64,000 nucleotides of DNA, from positions 60,012 to 124,011 of the forward strand of contig NZ_BCVQ01000009.1 in NCBI RefSeq assembly GCF_001591825.1, written 5' to 3'. A model generated the notes under the pieces. The model did not search any database, was not told where the DNA came from, and saw only the letters and a program-made list of their open reading frames with translations. The stretch's first letter is position 1. Each line of letters opens with the position of its first letter. This DNA comes from Rossellomorea vietnamensis NBRC 101237 (lineage in GTDB: Bacteria > Bacillota > Bacilli > Bacillales > Bacillaceae_B). The translations under genes were made by a program, and so were the position numbers. Below, one piece after another: positions 1-9,685 of this stretch.

Positions 1-1178
1 TGCAGGCACTCTACGGCAGATTGTACGTGACTTTTCTCAATCACAGCCGTCACACTTATGGAGGATTCGCCGATCAATTTCACTCTCACACCGCTTTCCA
101 ATAACATCCTGCACACCCCTACTTTTATCTCGGATCGCCCTTTCATATCCCCCCCGATGACCGACACCTTTGACAAGTTGCTTCGTTCTTCGATACGTGA
201 GTACTTCCACTTGTCCTTCTCTTTTTCCAAAATGGATAACACCTCATGAAGGTCTTGTTTTTTGATCAATAAGGACAAACTGTTTCGGCACCTTTGTATA
301 TAAACATCCCCTTGGATATGCCGGGAAGATAACTCACTCATGAATGCTTCCCGGAATCCTTCAACATCTTCACATTCGAACATTTCAACTCTATGAATAT
401 CCTTTTCAAATGTGACACCAAACACAGGGATCGGCCCATTTTGTTTTATCTTTCCGTGGATAAGGGTTCCCCCGACATTTTCAAAACTTGATTTTATATA
501 TAGTGGGATTCCGAATTTCTTAGCATGTTTAATCGCTCTTGGATGAAGGACCCCCGCTCCCATGACAGCTAAATTCTGCATGTCCACATATGAAAGGGAA
601 GTGATTTTCGATGCTTTTTTAACAAACCTTGGATCTGAAGTGTATACGCCATCGACATCCGTATAAATGTCACACCGATCTGCCTTTAACGCGGACGCAA
701 GAGCAGCGGCCGTAATATCGGATCCTCCTCTTCCCAAAGTCGAAATGTCCCCCTCCTCCGTTATTCCTTGGAATCCTGCGACCACGACTACTCTTCCTAC
801 ATTCAATTCGCTCTTGATACGACCTGTTTCAATAGCTTGAATATGAGCATTTCCAAGGATGGAATCCGTTCGAACGCCAGCCTGCCATCCTGTGAATGAG
901 ATGGCCTCAACCCCTTGCTGTTGAAGGGCCATTGTCAGTAGGGAAATCGTCACTTGTTCACCCGTTGACAATAACATATCCATTTCTCTCTTACTTGGTT
1001 CACTTGTAATCTCACTGACTAACTTTACAAGTGCATCGGTGGTTTTCCCCATTGCCGAAACCACAGCAACGACGTCATGACCTTTGCTCTTCTCCTGTAT
1101 GATCTTTTCCGCCATTCGTTTTATTCTCTCGGTGGAACCAACAGAGGTCCCGCCGAATTTCTGAACAATTGTACTCAG
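1..1178 (-). CDS. Aspartate kinase at the end of the siderophore operon (3' end cut by window edge, CTG start)
   Basis: Phosphorylates L-aspartate to aspartyl phosphate, the first step towards aspartate semialdehyde. 392 codons are visible with no internal stop; the C-terminus (probably about 10-15 residues) lies outside the window. The N-terminus reads STIVQKFGGTSVGS, the aspartokinase substrate/ATP motif, followed by STGEQVTISLL, GRGGSDITAAALA and YTDVDGVYTSDPR. No ATG, GTG or TTG precedes the KFGG motif in frame. CTG at 1178-1176 lies 8 nt after an AGGAGG and aligns residue for residue with the ATG of the paralogue at 15249-16445. The C-terminal ACT half is diverged. It follows the IucA/IucC gene by 37 nt, so it is cotranscribed with it. 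Inference: it supplies aspartate semialdehyde, the substrate of the diaminobutyrate aminotransferase encoded first in the operon. The enzyme family is certain; the siderophore role is inferred. Confidence 0.9.
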   Translation of the reverse strand, partial: MSTIVQKFGGTSVGSTERIKRMAEKIIQEKSKGHDVVAVVSAMGKTTDALVKLVSEITSEPSKREMDMLLSTGEQVTISLLTMALQQQGVEAISFTGWQAGVRTDSILGNAHIQAIETGRIKSELNVGRVVVVAGFQGITEEGDISTLGRGGSDITAAALASALKADRCDIYTDVDGVYTSDPRFVKKASKITSLSYVDMQNLAVMGAGVLHPRAIKHAKKFGIPLYIKSSFENVGGTLIHGKIKQNGPIPVFGVTFEKDIHRVEMFECEDVEGFREAFMSELSSRHIQGDVYIQRCRNSLSLLIKKQDLHEVLSILEKEKDKWKYSRIEERSNLSKVSVIGGDMKGRSEIKVGVCRMLLESGVRVKLIGESSISVTAVIEKSHVQSAVECL

Positions 1179-1215
1179 GAGATGCCCCTCCTTTCTATTT
1201 AGGAATGAAAGATGA

Positions 1216-3039
1216 TCAGATCGATCCAACAGTCCGGTTTATTTTGTATGCAGCCAATGCGTTTGTGACTTTACCAAATTCGGAAGCATGGGGACGGTCA
1301 TCGTCATCAGAGTATCCGTAATCCACCATCCGGTTACGGTTCAGGCATAACTTCGTAAGCTCCGGTTTAAAGAAGTCAAACAGCTTGAAACGTTCTTCTA
1401 ATTGCGGGAAGCGATCCTGATAGTTGATTATTGATTCAGCAAGGAGACCCCAGAATGTTTCTTCTTCCATCATTCCATTGTTCTTCAACAAGTTACTCAA
1501 GTATCTCAGGTGACAGATAAAGAGACCCGTGAAGATGAACTGTGTAAGCCCTTCAGGAGGCTCTGTTCGAAGGACCGCTTTAAATTCAGATGACAGCCCT
1601 TGCAGCTCAGGGAAATCCCGGTCTGAAATATTGACGTCATCAACAAAGTCTTTAATCGCTAAACGGTGCGGCTTCGCACCCTTCAACACGACGATCGTAT
1701 TTTGTCCATGGGGAGAGAATACCGTTCCGTATTGGTAAAGGTAATGTAGGAGAGGCTCCATGACGACTTTGAAAAATTGCTTCATCCACTCTTCCGGGCT
1801 GAGACCTGACTGTTCAATCAAACTCTCAACAAACGGTTTATTGTCATGATGATCTTCATACAACAAGGCAGCCAGTGTAATCGCTTGTTCCCCGTCTTCT
1901 AAATACGTATAGATGCTTTCTCTCCATATGGTTCCAAGCATCTCCAAGTATTGATAAGGTGCCTGTTTTAAATGTGTATAGTAATGATGATTTACATTCA
2001 TACTGGCATTTTCCCCAGGGAGGATGACCCGACATTCCTCCTTTAAAAATGGATCCTTTTCAGCCATTCCTTTAATGAACTCTGTCACCTTGGGAGCAAT
2101 CAGGGTTCGTTCAGATGGCAGTCCCCGATAAACCAGCGTGTTCAAAATACTCATCGGCAACTTCACATGATGCTTATCTTTGTTCGTTGTATTCACAAAA
2201 GTGCGGATCGACTGCTGAGGGAGGTAACGATCTTCTCCCTCTCCCAAGGGAATGATGCGACCCATGGCGAGCTCCTCAGGGAAATTCTGAATCAGTGTGT
2301 TTTTCCATTGCCACTCGTGCACCGGCAGGTAATAATATTCCGGTGGTTCGCTTCCATTTTGTTTGATGATTTCATCAAAACGGATATGATCTTGCTCACT
2401 CAGTTCGCCCGCAATCAACGTGTGGTAATCCAACCCTTCCACCGATTGAAAGGATGCAATCTCCTTATGTACGGCTATCCAGGAAAGCTGTATCTCCTTC
2501 TGTTGTTCAGGAGCAAAGGCAAGGTAATCGTCATATCCGAACCCGATTCTCCCTTTGTTATATGTTATCCAAGGGTGTCCTGTCATATAGCCCTCGAGGA
2601 TGGCGTAGTCTTCATGAATCAGTTCGTCTGATGTTTTCGTTTCTTTTTCAAGAAGATGGGCATCCGCTATTAACGTACTGTTCATTTCCTTCATTAAATG
2701 CCCAACCGTTTCAGATGACATCCCGATTACACCTTGAAGATCAACCAATAACTCTATTGCACTATGGGCTTCCTTCCTTCCTCCATTTTCAACAATATAT
2801 ACCGTCGTCCATTTCACATCGAAACTATCAAACAATCTTTTTTGTGCGATATAGTGATAGTACTTGGAAGCTGTGACCTGCAGGGAATATTCAATATCTT
2901 CCCCATTTTCCGAGAGGATTTCAGGACGGATCATATCTTCATACATATACTCAGACAGCATTTTACCAATCAATTTCTTGTTTACTTTCGTCCAGCTATC
3001 ACTCTTAAAAACACGTTGAATTTCTTCACTGAATAACAT
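1216..3039 (-). CDS. rhbF: IucA/IucC family NIS siderophore synthetase, RhbF-like
   Basis: ATP-dependent NRPS-independent siderophore synthetase of about 607 aa, the usual family length. It shows the family signatures HPWITYNKGRIGF (substrate/ATP region), LPVHEWQWKN, a block ending SMNVNHHYYTHLK, and FSPHGQNTIVVLK plus AIKDFVDDVNIS in the C-terminal half. In rhbABCDEF clusters the last synthetase condenses the second N-acyl-N-hydroxy-diaminopropane with the citrate half-ester product, giving the dihydroxamate. I chose ATG at 3039 because AAGGG stands about 6 nt upstream. An in-frame ATG at 3078 overlaps the monooxygenase stop (TGATG) and could instead start by translational coupling, adding 13 residues. 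It is followed closely by the aspartokinase gene. Confidence 0.88.
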   Translation of the reverse strand: MLFSEEIQRVFKSDSWTKVNKKLIGKMLSEYMYEDMIRPEILSENGEDIEYSLQVTASKYYHYIAQKRLFDSFDVKWTTVYIVENGGRKEAHSAIELLVDLQGVIGMSSETVGHLMKEMNSTLIADAHLLEKETKTSDELIHEDYAILEGYMTGHPWITYNKGRIGFGYDDYLAFAPEQQKEIQLSWIAVHKEIASFQSVEGLDYHTLIAGELSEQDHIRFDEIIKQNGSEPPEYYYLPVHEWQWKNTLIQNFPEELAMGRIIPLGEGEDRYLPQQSIRTFVNTTNKDKHHVKLPMSILNTLVYRGLPSERTLIAPKVTEFIKGMAEKDPFLKEECRVILPGENASMNVNHHYYTHLKQAPYQYLEMLGTIWRESIYTYLEDGEQAITLAALLYEDHHDNKPFVESLIEQSGLSPEEWMKQFFKVVMEPLLHYLYQYGTVFSPHGQNTIVVLKGAKPHRLAIKDFVDDVNISDRDFPELQGLSSEFKAVLRTEPPEGLTQFIFTGLFICHLRYLSNLLKNNGMMEEETFWGLLAESIINYQDRFPQLEERFKLFDFFKPELTKLCLNRNRMVDYGYSDDDDRPHASEFGKVTNALAAYKINRTVGSI

Positions 3040-3077
3040 ATTATCCCTTCTTTCACTTAGTCTATGCCTTCTTTTCA

Positions 3078-4427
3078 TCAGAGAGGGACCGGTATGGATG
3101 CCGCTTTCGTTCCAAAGGTCTGAAACACATTTTTGCTTTGAACCTGGTATACCTCTTTTCCTGTAATGGTATTGATGATGATCGCATTGCGGTGTGCTCC
3201 GAGTCCAAGATCAGGTGCCCCGACGCCATGAGTATGCATCTCCCCATTCTGTACGAAGATTTCACCAGGACCTTCTACATAGGTTTCCAATCGATAATCT
3301 TCTTGCACTTTGTATTTGCCATACTCATCCCATGCAATCCACTCTTTCATTTTTGAAAGGAATCCCGGGAATGCAGGCTTATAGCCAGTGCCCAGAATGA
3401 TGACATCTGCTTTATCTACAAAATGTTCATCCTTGATCCGGTGATAGCCATGAACTTCAAACCCTGTTCCTTTTTTTTCGATCCCTACGATCTCTGTCAT
3501 GGCCTGTAAGGAGATATCCGGCTCCTCGTTCCCTACGGATCTTTCATATAAATAATCATATATATCGGCGATCGTCTCTGAACTGATGCCTTTATAAAGA
3601 AGATCCTGTTCCTTTAGGAGCTGATCCTTCTTTTCCTGTGGAAGCTGATAAAAGAATCGGGTATAATCTGGTGAAAAATACTCAAGGCCCAGTTTTGAAT
3701 ACTCCATCGGGAAGAATCCCTTTGAACGTGTATACCATTGGAGTGAAAATCCTTGATTCTCCTGTTCTTTGGCTACATCGAGAAACACTTCGGCTGCACT
3801 CTGGCCGGAGCCGATCACAGCAATAGATTCAGCATTTGTACATATTTCCTTATTGGATAAATAATCGGCACTGTGAAAGACGGTTTTGCCCAGCATTTCC
3901 TGAAATGATTCAGGTACAGAAGGAACAGAACCAATTCCAAGTACGAGATGTTTCGTAAACATAGTCTCAGTTTGTTGAAGGGCATCGTTCCACACGGTGA
4001 CTTCATATATGCTGTCCCCAGTTCCCAATTGGACCGGCACGACACTTTGGACATCCATTCCGAATCGGCAAGTAGAGAGCTGCTCGCTCACCCACTGGCA
4101 GTAATGGTTATATTCTTTTCGAGGGATATGAAATTTTTCCAGAAAATAAAAGTGATATAAACGGTGATGGGCTTCCAGGTAACGAAGGAAACTGTAATCA
4201 CTCCGTACATCCGCCATACTGACTAAATCAGCAAAGAACGGCACTTGTAAGGTCGTTCCGTCAATCAGCATGCCCGGGTGCCAATTGAAGGCTTTCTTTT
4301 TCTCCAAAAATACGTTTTTCACTTCAGGTACCGCATCCAATAAGGCGGCAAGGCCCAGATTAAACGGTCCTAATCCGATACCGATGATGTCATACAAATC
4401 ATTTGATGTGATCGTAGAGTCCTTCAT
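3078..4427 (-). CDS. rhbE: FAD/NADPH-dependent diamine N-monooxygenase, RhbE-like
   Basis: Flavoprotein of the L-lysine/L-ornithine N-monooxygenase family (IucD/RhbE), about 449 aa. It would hydroxylate the primary amine of 1,3-diaminopropane to make the hydroxamate precursor. Visible motifs: FAD-binding IIGIGLGPFNLGLAAL near the N-terminus, NADPH-binding IAVIGSGQSAAEVF in the middle, and the family-typical IILGTGYKPAFP towards the C-terminus. ATG at 4427 is preceded by a GAGGTGG ribosome site; longer in-frame readings add a non-homologous tail. It overlaps the 3' end of the acetyltransferase gene by 29 nt, which indicates tight coupling. Assignment to 1,3-diaminopropane rather than lysine or ornithine rests on the neighbouring RhbA and RhbB homologues. 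Confidence 0.9.
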   Translation of the reverse strand: MKDSTITSNDLYDIIGIGLGPFNLGLAALLDAVPEVKNVFLEKKKAFNWHPGMLIDGTTLQVPFFADLVSMADVRSDYSFLRYLEAHHRLYHFYFLEKFHIPRKEYNHYCQWVSEQLSTCRFGMDVQSVVPVQLGTGDSIYEVTVWNDALQQTETMFTKHLVLGIGSVPSVPESFQEMLGKTVFHSADYLSNKEICTNAESIAVIGSGQSAAEVFLDVAKEQENQGFSLQWYTRSKGFFPMEYSKLGLEYFSPDYTRFFYQLPQEKKDQLLKEQDLLYKGISSETIADIYDYLYERSVGNEEPDISLQAMTEIVGIEKKGTGFEVHGYHRIKDEHFVDKADVIILGTGYKPAFPGFLSKMKEWIAWDEYGKYKVQEDYRLETYVEGPGEIFVQNGEMHTHGVGAPDLGLGAHRNAIIINTITGKEVYQVQSKNVFQTFGTKAASIPVPL

Positions 4428-4986
4428 TCTGCCACCTCTTTTCAAATTCGTATCTCTCACAAAACATGAGCAGTCCGGTTTTGTCTGGGAGCGTAATGGG
4501 TTTGACGGGTTTAAAACCACATTTCTCAAAAACATGGATCATTTTGTCATTTCGAATATCCGGCTCCGCTACGACTTTAGTCGTCTTCTTTTCTTGGAAC
4601 TGATACGAAACCATCGCTCGTAATAATGACAGGGAAAGTCCTTTACCAAGATACTCTCTCTCTCCAATTAACAGATGCACTCCCTGATCGAAAGGTGCAG
4701 GAGTATACGTTTCCTCCACCACGTCGCCTTTTACCCAATAGGTCTCCCAGTAACTCATGGCCACACCGTCAAGATATCCTGCGTACAGGGTTTGATGTGG
4801 ATCGGACAAAGATTTTTTAAAATGGTCTTGAAACTTTTCAATTGGGATATTCAAATTCCAGAATGGATGGACATGTTCCTCCATCATCCATTTATGAATT
4901 AGTTCCGTGTCCCGGTTAAAGTCTATCTTCTTAAATTGAATCGACTTTTGGATTTCTTTATCAAACATTTCAAAGTCAAAGGACAT
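4399..4986 (-). CDS. rhbD: GNAT-type N-acetyltransferase for hydroxamate formation, RhbD/IucB-like
   Basis: Protein of 195 aa resembling the IucB/RhbD acetyltransferases that acylate the N-hydroxylated diamine. It has the family-typical entry WMMEEHVHPFWNLN, a central LLIGEREYLGKGLSLSLLRAM segment typical of the acetyl-CoA binding fold, and FEKCGFKPVKPITLPDKTG near the end. It overlaps the upstream synthetase by 11 nt and the downstream monooxygenase by 29 nt. The gene order aminotransferase, decarboxylase, synthetase, acetyltransferase, monooxygenase, synthetase matches rhbABCDEF of the rhizobactin 1021 cluster. No fatty-acylating gene is visible, which favours a schizokinen-like acetylated product (inference). 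Confidence 0.88.
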   Translation of the reverse strand: MSFDFEMFDKEIQKSIQFKKIDFNRDTELIHKWMMEEHVHPFWNLNIPIEKFQDHFKKSLSDPHQTLYAGYLDGVAMSYWETYWVKGDVVEETYTPAPFDQGVHLLIGEREYLGKGLSLSLLRAMVSYQFQEKKTTKVVAEPDIRNDKMIHVFEKCGFKPVKPITLPDKTGLLMFCERYEFEKRWQNEGLYDHIK

Positions 4987-6769
4987 GATGGATTTTCACC
5001 TCTTTGGCAAGGGGGTTCTTCACCATCGTATAGACTGATTGAGCTTCCATCGGACCGACCAATTCATCCATGTCATAAAAACGGGTCAATAGATTCCCTT
5101 TACACGGAAGAACCGGTTGATATAATAAACTGCTCAGTAAATTGGAATCTTCCCCCCACTGCCGTTCCTGGTTCTCCAGACGTTCTTTTACAAGATTCAT
5201 CAGTCTATTTTCTTCTATGAGGCCATTTGCCCCGAAACCATTGATCAGTCCAAATAAATGGTTAAAGAAGAAGTAATAGCGCAAACGCTCCTCTGCCACT
5301 TCATCTGAACAAGTGGTATCACTCTCTTGATTTATATCCGGCAAGAGCTCTTTGAGTTTTTCCACTTTCGATTCACTATAGTAGTAACCTTGGTTATCTC
5401 TGTAGTAGAAGGTTTCAGGATAGCCGTTCTTTAGTTGGACCACCGAGTTCTGCTGATGGGCTTCCAGAGCAATGCCGTATGTGTGGAACAACCAGATCAT
5501 CGGATCCAGCGCCAGGGATAAGTATCGATCGAACCAATCCAAGCTCACTTCTTCCAGACTTCTATTCTCTCTTTGGACTATCGCTTTAATGATGGAATGT
5601 ATTCGGGCTTTTCCTCCATAAGCATGGTCCTGACACAGTGCTGCGATCAAGCTGGTTTCGCGACTGTTTTCATAGAAAGGATTTTCCCTGATGACAAGCT
5701 CAAACCCGGAAACTTCTTCATTCAGGTCCAAGTTTAAATAAGCAGGATCCTGGATGACCTTAAATCGTGGGAATGCTTTGTTAAGTCTTGTTCCCACTTC
5801 CGTTTTTAGTAATCTCGAAACCTCTACTCCCCTTGCCAGTTCCTTCTTCTGATTGATGCGAAGAGAGTTTGTGATTTTGACAGGTACGGAGAATTTATAC
5901 ATGTATCGCGATTCATCGCTATAGACCGTTCTAAATGATGACGTAGCCGTGAAGCGCTTCCCCAACGGACCAATATATTTCAGTCGTCCTTCTTCCATCA
6001 GATCTTGTACGTTCCCTTTTTCCAATAAAGTCTTCACTTGAAGGGGGTGTACAGGAAGCAAGACACGCCCGCCCTCTTCCATCAGATTCCGCAACCATTT
6101 TTGATCAACACCGGGATCATCTTTTAACTCTTCAAAAATGATGGAAGCTGCAGATTTGTCAGCACTTGAATCCTGTTCTACCAACGATTTTTCCACACTA
6201 AAGTAATGTAGCTGAAATTCTCCTTTATATTCAGGTGAATACAGATGGTCTTCTTGTTCCGTCAGGCCTTGTTTACTTTTCGGGGTTGGATGAAGCATAT
6301 GTCCGAATAGAAGGGATTGCTCAGCATCGACGTAGTCGAATTCTTCATCTGTAAGTTCCTCGTTGTCCTGTACCCGACTTTCAACATAGCTTTTTATACT
6401 TCGACAGCTTAAGATCACTCTTAAGAGCAGTTCGTCCTCTGCACCACTTTGACTCTTATCAAGTAAGAACTCTTTCACCACCAGTGTTGTAAGTGTAATG
6501 TAGTCGAGTGGTTTCAATTCGCTTTCCCCTACCCGGTAATAAAGTGGGAAGCCGAATAGATGACGATCCGTAAGAGACCAATATCTCACTGGAATAATCA
6601 ATTCAATCTGCTGCAGGACCAAACGCGAGACTATGACTTTCTCAAACTGTCCAAGTAACGGATCATTGTCGTAGCGGCTCTCTTCAGTGTAGTTCCCTGT
6701 TTCCCTTAAATAGCAATTCAGAAAGCTTTGCATTGTTGCATGTTCAGCAATCTCCTTGGAATTTCTCAA
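4976..6769 (-). CDS. rhbC: IucA/IucC family NIS siderophore synthetase, RhbC-like
   Basis: 597-aa NRPS-independent siderophore synthetase, second of two in the operon and first in transcription order. Signature segments are LPVHPLQVKTLLEKG, TATSSFRTVY, KFSVPVKITNSLRINQKKE and a C-terminal GIALEAHQQNSVVQLKNG. The family adenylates a citrate carboxylate and condenses it with an amine or hydroxylamine, here presumably the first N-acetyl-N-hydroxy-diaminopropane. The start is TTG at 6769, seven nt after GGAGGGG, and it overlaps the decarboxylase stop (TTGA). The two synthetases are clearly diverged from each other and are not a recent duplication. Confidence 0.9.
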   Translation of the reverse strand: MRNSKEIAEHATMQSFLNCYLRETGNYTEESRYDNDPLLGQFEKVIVSRLVLQQIELIIPVRYWSLTDRHLFGFPLYYRVGESELKPLDYITLTTLVVKEFLLDKSQSGAEDELLLRVILSCRSIKSYVESRVQDNEELTDEEFDYVDAEQSLLFGHMLHPTPKSKQGLTEQEDHLYSPEYKGEFQLHYFSVEKSLVEQDSSADKSAASIIFEELKDDPGVDQKWLRNLMEEGGRVLLPVHPLQVKTLLEKGNVQDLMEEGRLKYIGPLGKRFTATSSFRTVYSDESRYMYKFSVPVKITNSLRINQKKELARGVEVSRLLKTEVGTRLNKAFPRFKVIQDPAYLNLDLNEEVSGFELVIRENPFYENSRETSLIAALCQDHAYGGKARIHSIIKAIVQRENRSLEEVSLDWFDRYLSLALDPMIWLFHTYGIALEAHQQNSVVQLKNGYPETFYYRDNQGYYYSESKVEKLKELLPDINQESDTTCSDEVAEERLRYYFFFNHLFGLINGFGANGLIEENRLMNLVKERLENQERQWGEDSNLLSSLLYQPVLPCKGNLLTRFYDMDELVGPMEAQSVYTMVKNPLAKEVKIHHVL

Positions 6770-8289
6770 TGTATGACCCCTCCATTTACTATTTCAGTGC
6801 CGATTTCTTCAATCTCATGTAGAAGGGAATGAATATCTTCCGGCTTTGTTCTTGGATTTAATAACGTCAATTTCAAGAAGGTTTGACCTTTTATCACTGT
6901 TTTCGCAATAACCCCTTTCCCCTTATATAGCAGGGTTTGCTGGATCATCCGGTTCAAATGATTGAGATCGAGATCATTCCCTTCCATCCTTTTCGGCTGA
7001 TAGCGAAAGATGACTGTATTGATTTCCGGCTCAGGGTTTTGTATCACAATGTCCTCTAACTCTCCCATATAAGAAGCTGTGTATCCGGCGAGCTTCACCG
7101 TTTCATCGATCATGCTGCCAAAAAGGTCGGTCCCTACTGTCTTTAGTGACAGATACAGTTTTAACGCATCGAATCTTCTCGTCGTTTGAACCGACTTATT
7201 CACCAGGTTCAAGATACCCTCTTCATCATCTTTGACGGGATTCAAGTAATCAGCATGATAGGATAGATAACGGAAATTGACCTCATCCTTAACGAGGAAC
7301 GCTCCGCAACTGATCGGCTGGTAAAATAATTTGTGGAAATCCACCGTAATGGAGTCGGCGTTCTCCAACCCTTTTAGTTTGTCCGCATAGGAATGACTCA
7401 GCATCAGCCCACCGCCGTATGCTGCATCGATATGAAACCATAACCCCTGTTGACGTGCTATTTCTGCGAGTTCCTCGCTTGGGTCTATACTTCCAAAGTC
7501 TGTAGTCCCACATGTTGCAACAAGGGCAAAAGGCAATAGGTTCTCATGATGAAGCATCTGGAGCGTTTCATTTAATTCCCCGACACTCATCCGATGATTT
7601 TCATCGGTCTTAACTGTCACAACCGCTTGTTCTCCTAACCCAAGTTGGTAAGCAGCTTTCTTCACCGTGAAATGGGCTTCTTCTGAACAAAGAATCCTTA
7701 ATCGGTTAAAGCCTTCGGGTAAACCATCCCGTTGTACGTTATGGTTCCATTTCGAATGACAGAAGGCATCGCGTGCCAACAGGAGCCCCATATAGTTGGA
7801 CTGGGTTCCACCACTAGTAAAGACTCCGCCGGATGATGCCGGGAGACTTATTTTTTCCGTCAACCACTTAACCATTTCCGCTTCCACATAGGTGGCAGCC
7901 GTACTCTGATCCCATGAGTCCATAGATTGATTGAGCGTTGCGATGATCAATTCCGCTGCCACTCCAGGAAGAAGGGGTGGACAATGTAAATGTGCCATAC
8001 TCTTATGATGGGAAATATGAAGACTGTTTTTTAAAATCGGTTCATCGATTTCATCCAGGACTTCTGCAAAGGATTTCCCTTCAGGAGTAATCGCCATGAT
8101 TGGTTGGATATCTTCTTTTATTACACCGGGCATTTTTCCGATATAAGGTTTCCCGGTACCTTCATATAGGTCTTGCAGTTTCCTGCTAACCCCATCTATC
8201 ATTTTATTAAATGCACGGAGTCCTTCTCCCCCTTGATGTAGAGAGAAGGAGTCCTGGCTGGTTTCTCGTTCGATTGTTTTCATTTTCAT
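6766..8289 (-). CDS. rhbB: PLP-dependent L-2,4-diaminobutyrate decarboxylase
   Basis: Group II PLP decarboxylase of about 507 aa that converts L-2,4-diaminobutyrate to 1,3-diaminopropane. The PLP fold shows TSGGTQSNYMGLLLARDA, ATCGTTDFGSIDP, WFHIDAAYGGGLMLS (the aspartate that pairs with the pyridine nitrogen) and DSITVDFHKLFYQPISCG, where the lysine after the histidine is the Schiff-base residue. ATG at 8289 has a GGGGTG ribosome site and lies 4 nt past the aminotransferase stop; an in-frame TTG at 8304 would overlap that gene. Cotranscription with the aminotransferase is the normal arrangement for diaminopropane synthesis in bacteria making schizokinen or rhizobactin. Confidence 0.92.
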   Translation of the reverse strand: MKMKTIERETSQDSFSLHQGGEGLRAFNKMIDGVSRKLQDLYEGTGKPYIGKMPGVIKEDIQPIMAITPEGKSFAEVLDEIDEPILKNSLHISHHKSMAHLHCPPLLPGVAAELIIATLNQSMDSWDQSTAATYVEAEMVKWLTEKISLPASSGGVFTSGGTQSNYMGLLLARDAFCHSKWNHNVQRDGLPEGFNRLRILCSEEAHFTVKKAAYQLGLGEQAVVTVKTDENHRMSVGELNETLQMLHHENLLPFALVATCGTTDFGSIDPSEELAEIARQQGLWFHIDAAYGGGLMLSHSYADKLKGLENADSITVDFHKLFYQPISCGAFLVKDEVNFRYLSYHADYLNPVKDDEEGILNLVNKSVQTTRRFDALKLYLSLKTVGTDLFGSMIDETVKLAGYTASYMGELEDIVIQNPEPEINTVIFRYQPKRMEGNDLDLNHLNRMIQQTLLYKGKGVIAKTVIKGQTFLKLTLLNPRTKPEDIHSLLHEIEEIGTEIVNGGVIH

Positions 8290-8293
8290 GATT

Positions 8294-9643
8294 TCACCCC
8301 GCAAGAGAGGCGATTAAAGCTTCTCTGAATATCGATACCACTTCATTCACTTGCTCCCTTGTGATGATCAATGGAGGAAGGAAACGGACCACTGCCCCAT
8401 GCCTTCCCCCTACCTCAAGGATCAGTCCCCGTTTGAAGCATTCACGTTGGATTCCGCTTGCGACCTCAGGATCAGCCGGTTGACTTCCACTCGATGAATG
8501 AGGTTTAGCGGGATCAATGATCTCCACACCAACCATCAGTCCTCTGCCTCTTACATCCCCTATCTCCGGAAATTCTTGTTGAAGCTCTTGAAGAGATTGA
8601 AGAAGTCTTTCTCCCATTTCCCCGGCATGGGCAACCAAGTGATTCTCCTTAATGAACCTCAATGTTGCTGTCCCTGCCGCCATGGCCAATTGATTTCCTC
8701 TGAATGTGCCGATGTGAGCCCCCGGTTCCCAGGCATCCAGGTCGCGATCATATATCACGACAGATAGAGGAAGACTCCCGCCGATTGCTTTTGAAAGAAC
8801 AAACACATCCGGTACGATTCCTGCATGCTCAAAGGAAAATAGTTCTCCAGTGCGTCCGATCCCCGTCTGCACTTCATCGATGATGAGTGGAATTCCCCGG
8901 TCTTCAGTGATTCTTCTCATTTTCCGGATCCATTCGATCGGTGCCGGTATGGAACCGCCTTCTCCTTGAACCGTTTCAAAAATCATGGCAGCAGGCGGCA
9001 AGATTCCACTCTCCGGATCATCAAGAAGATTCTCGATGTATTGACTGCTGATGCGGTGACTTTCCTCTCCGCCTATCCCAAATGGGCAGCGATACGAATA
9101 TGGGTAAGGTAAGAAGTGCGTATCCGGCATCAATCCTTGAACATTCTTCTTCGGGCCGAGGTTTCCGCTGATCGCCATCGTCCCATGAGTGGCTCCATGG
9201 TATCCCCCTTGAAACGTAAGGATGCTCTGCCTCCCCGTTGCCGTCTTCACTAATTTCAATGCAGCCTCAATCGCATCGCCGCCTGTCGGTCCACAAAATT
9301 GGATCTTCGCACGATCACGAAATCCTTCTGGCAAAGAAGAGAATAATTCATTTACAAATTCCTCTTTCACTGGCGTCGTTATATCTAACGTATGTAATGG
9401 GCGTTTATCACGGATCACTTGCTCCATGGCATCAATGACCACCGGGTGATTATGTCCCAGCGCTAATGTTCCAGCTCCCGCTAAGCAATCCAAGTATTTC
9501 TTTCCTTCCATGTCCGTTACATAGATCCCCTCCGCTTCATTGATTGCCAGTGGGATCCTTCTCGGATAGGATCTCGCATTTGATTCCCTTCTCTCTTGTT
9601 GGTCCAGTAATTCTCTATTTGAAATGGCGTGTTGTATCATCAT
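8294..9643 (-). CDS. rhbA: Diaminobutyrate-2-oxoglutarate aminotransferase
   Basis: Class III PLP aminotransferase of about 449 aa. It transfers an amino group from glutamate to L-aspartate-4-semialdehyde to give 2,4-diaminobutyrate. Visible motifs: FCGPTGGDAIEAALKL (cofactor phosphate), TFQGGYHGATHG, IPLIIDEVQTGIGRTG (PLP aspartate) and VFVLSKAIGGSLPLS with the Schiff-base lysine. First gene of the siderophore operon, read from the Fur-controlled promoter about 40-70 nt upstream. Three candidate starts follow each other (GTG-ATG-ATG at 9646, 9643 and 9640); 9643 has the best spacing from AGGA. Its substrate is the product of the aspartokinase/Asd branch, which explains the aspartokinase at the far end of the operon. 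Confidence 0.93.
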   Translation of the reverse strand: MMIQHAISNRELLDQQERRESNARSYPRRIPLAINEAEGIYVTDMEGKKYLDCLAGAGTLALGHNHPVVIDAMEQVIRDKRPLHTLDITTPVKEEFVNELFSSLPEGFRDRAKIQFCGPTGGDAIEAALKLVKTATGRQSILTFQGGYHGATHGTMAISGNLGPKKNVQGLMPDTHFLPYPYSYRCPFGIGGEESHRISSQYIENLLDDPESGILPPAAMIFETVQGEGGSIPAPIEWIRKMRRITEDRGIPLIIDEVQTGIGRTGELFSFEHAGIVPDVFVLSKAIGGSLPLSVVIYDRDLDAWEPGAHIGTFRGNQLAMAAGTATLRFIKENHLVAHAGEMGERLLQSLQELQQEFPEIGDVRGRGLMVGVEIIDPAKPHSSSGSQPADPEVASGIQRECFKRGLILEVGGRHGAVVRFLPPLIITREQVNEVVSIFREALIASLAG

Positions 9644-9685
9644 CACATCTTCCTTTCATGATTGATTGGCTTTTGCTTCAACGTC

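Noticed and set aside
1..1178. Broken or frameshifted aspartokinase
   Set aside because: The frame is open over 392 codons to the window edge with all kinase motifs; it only lacks a conventional start and the last few codons by truncation.
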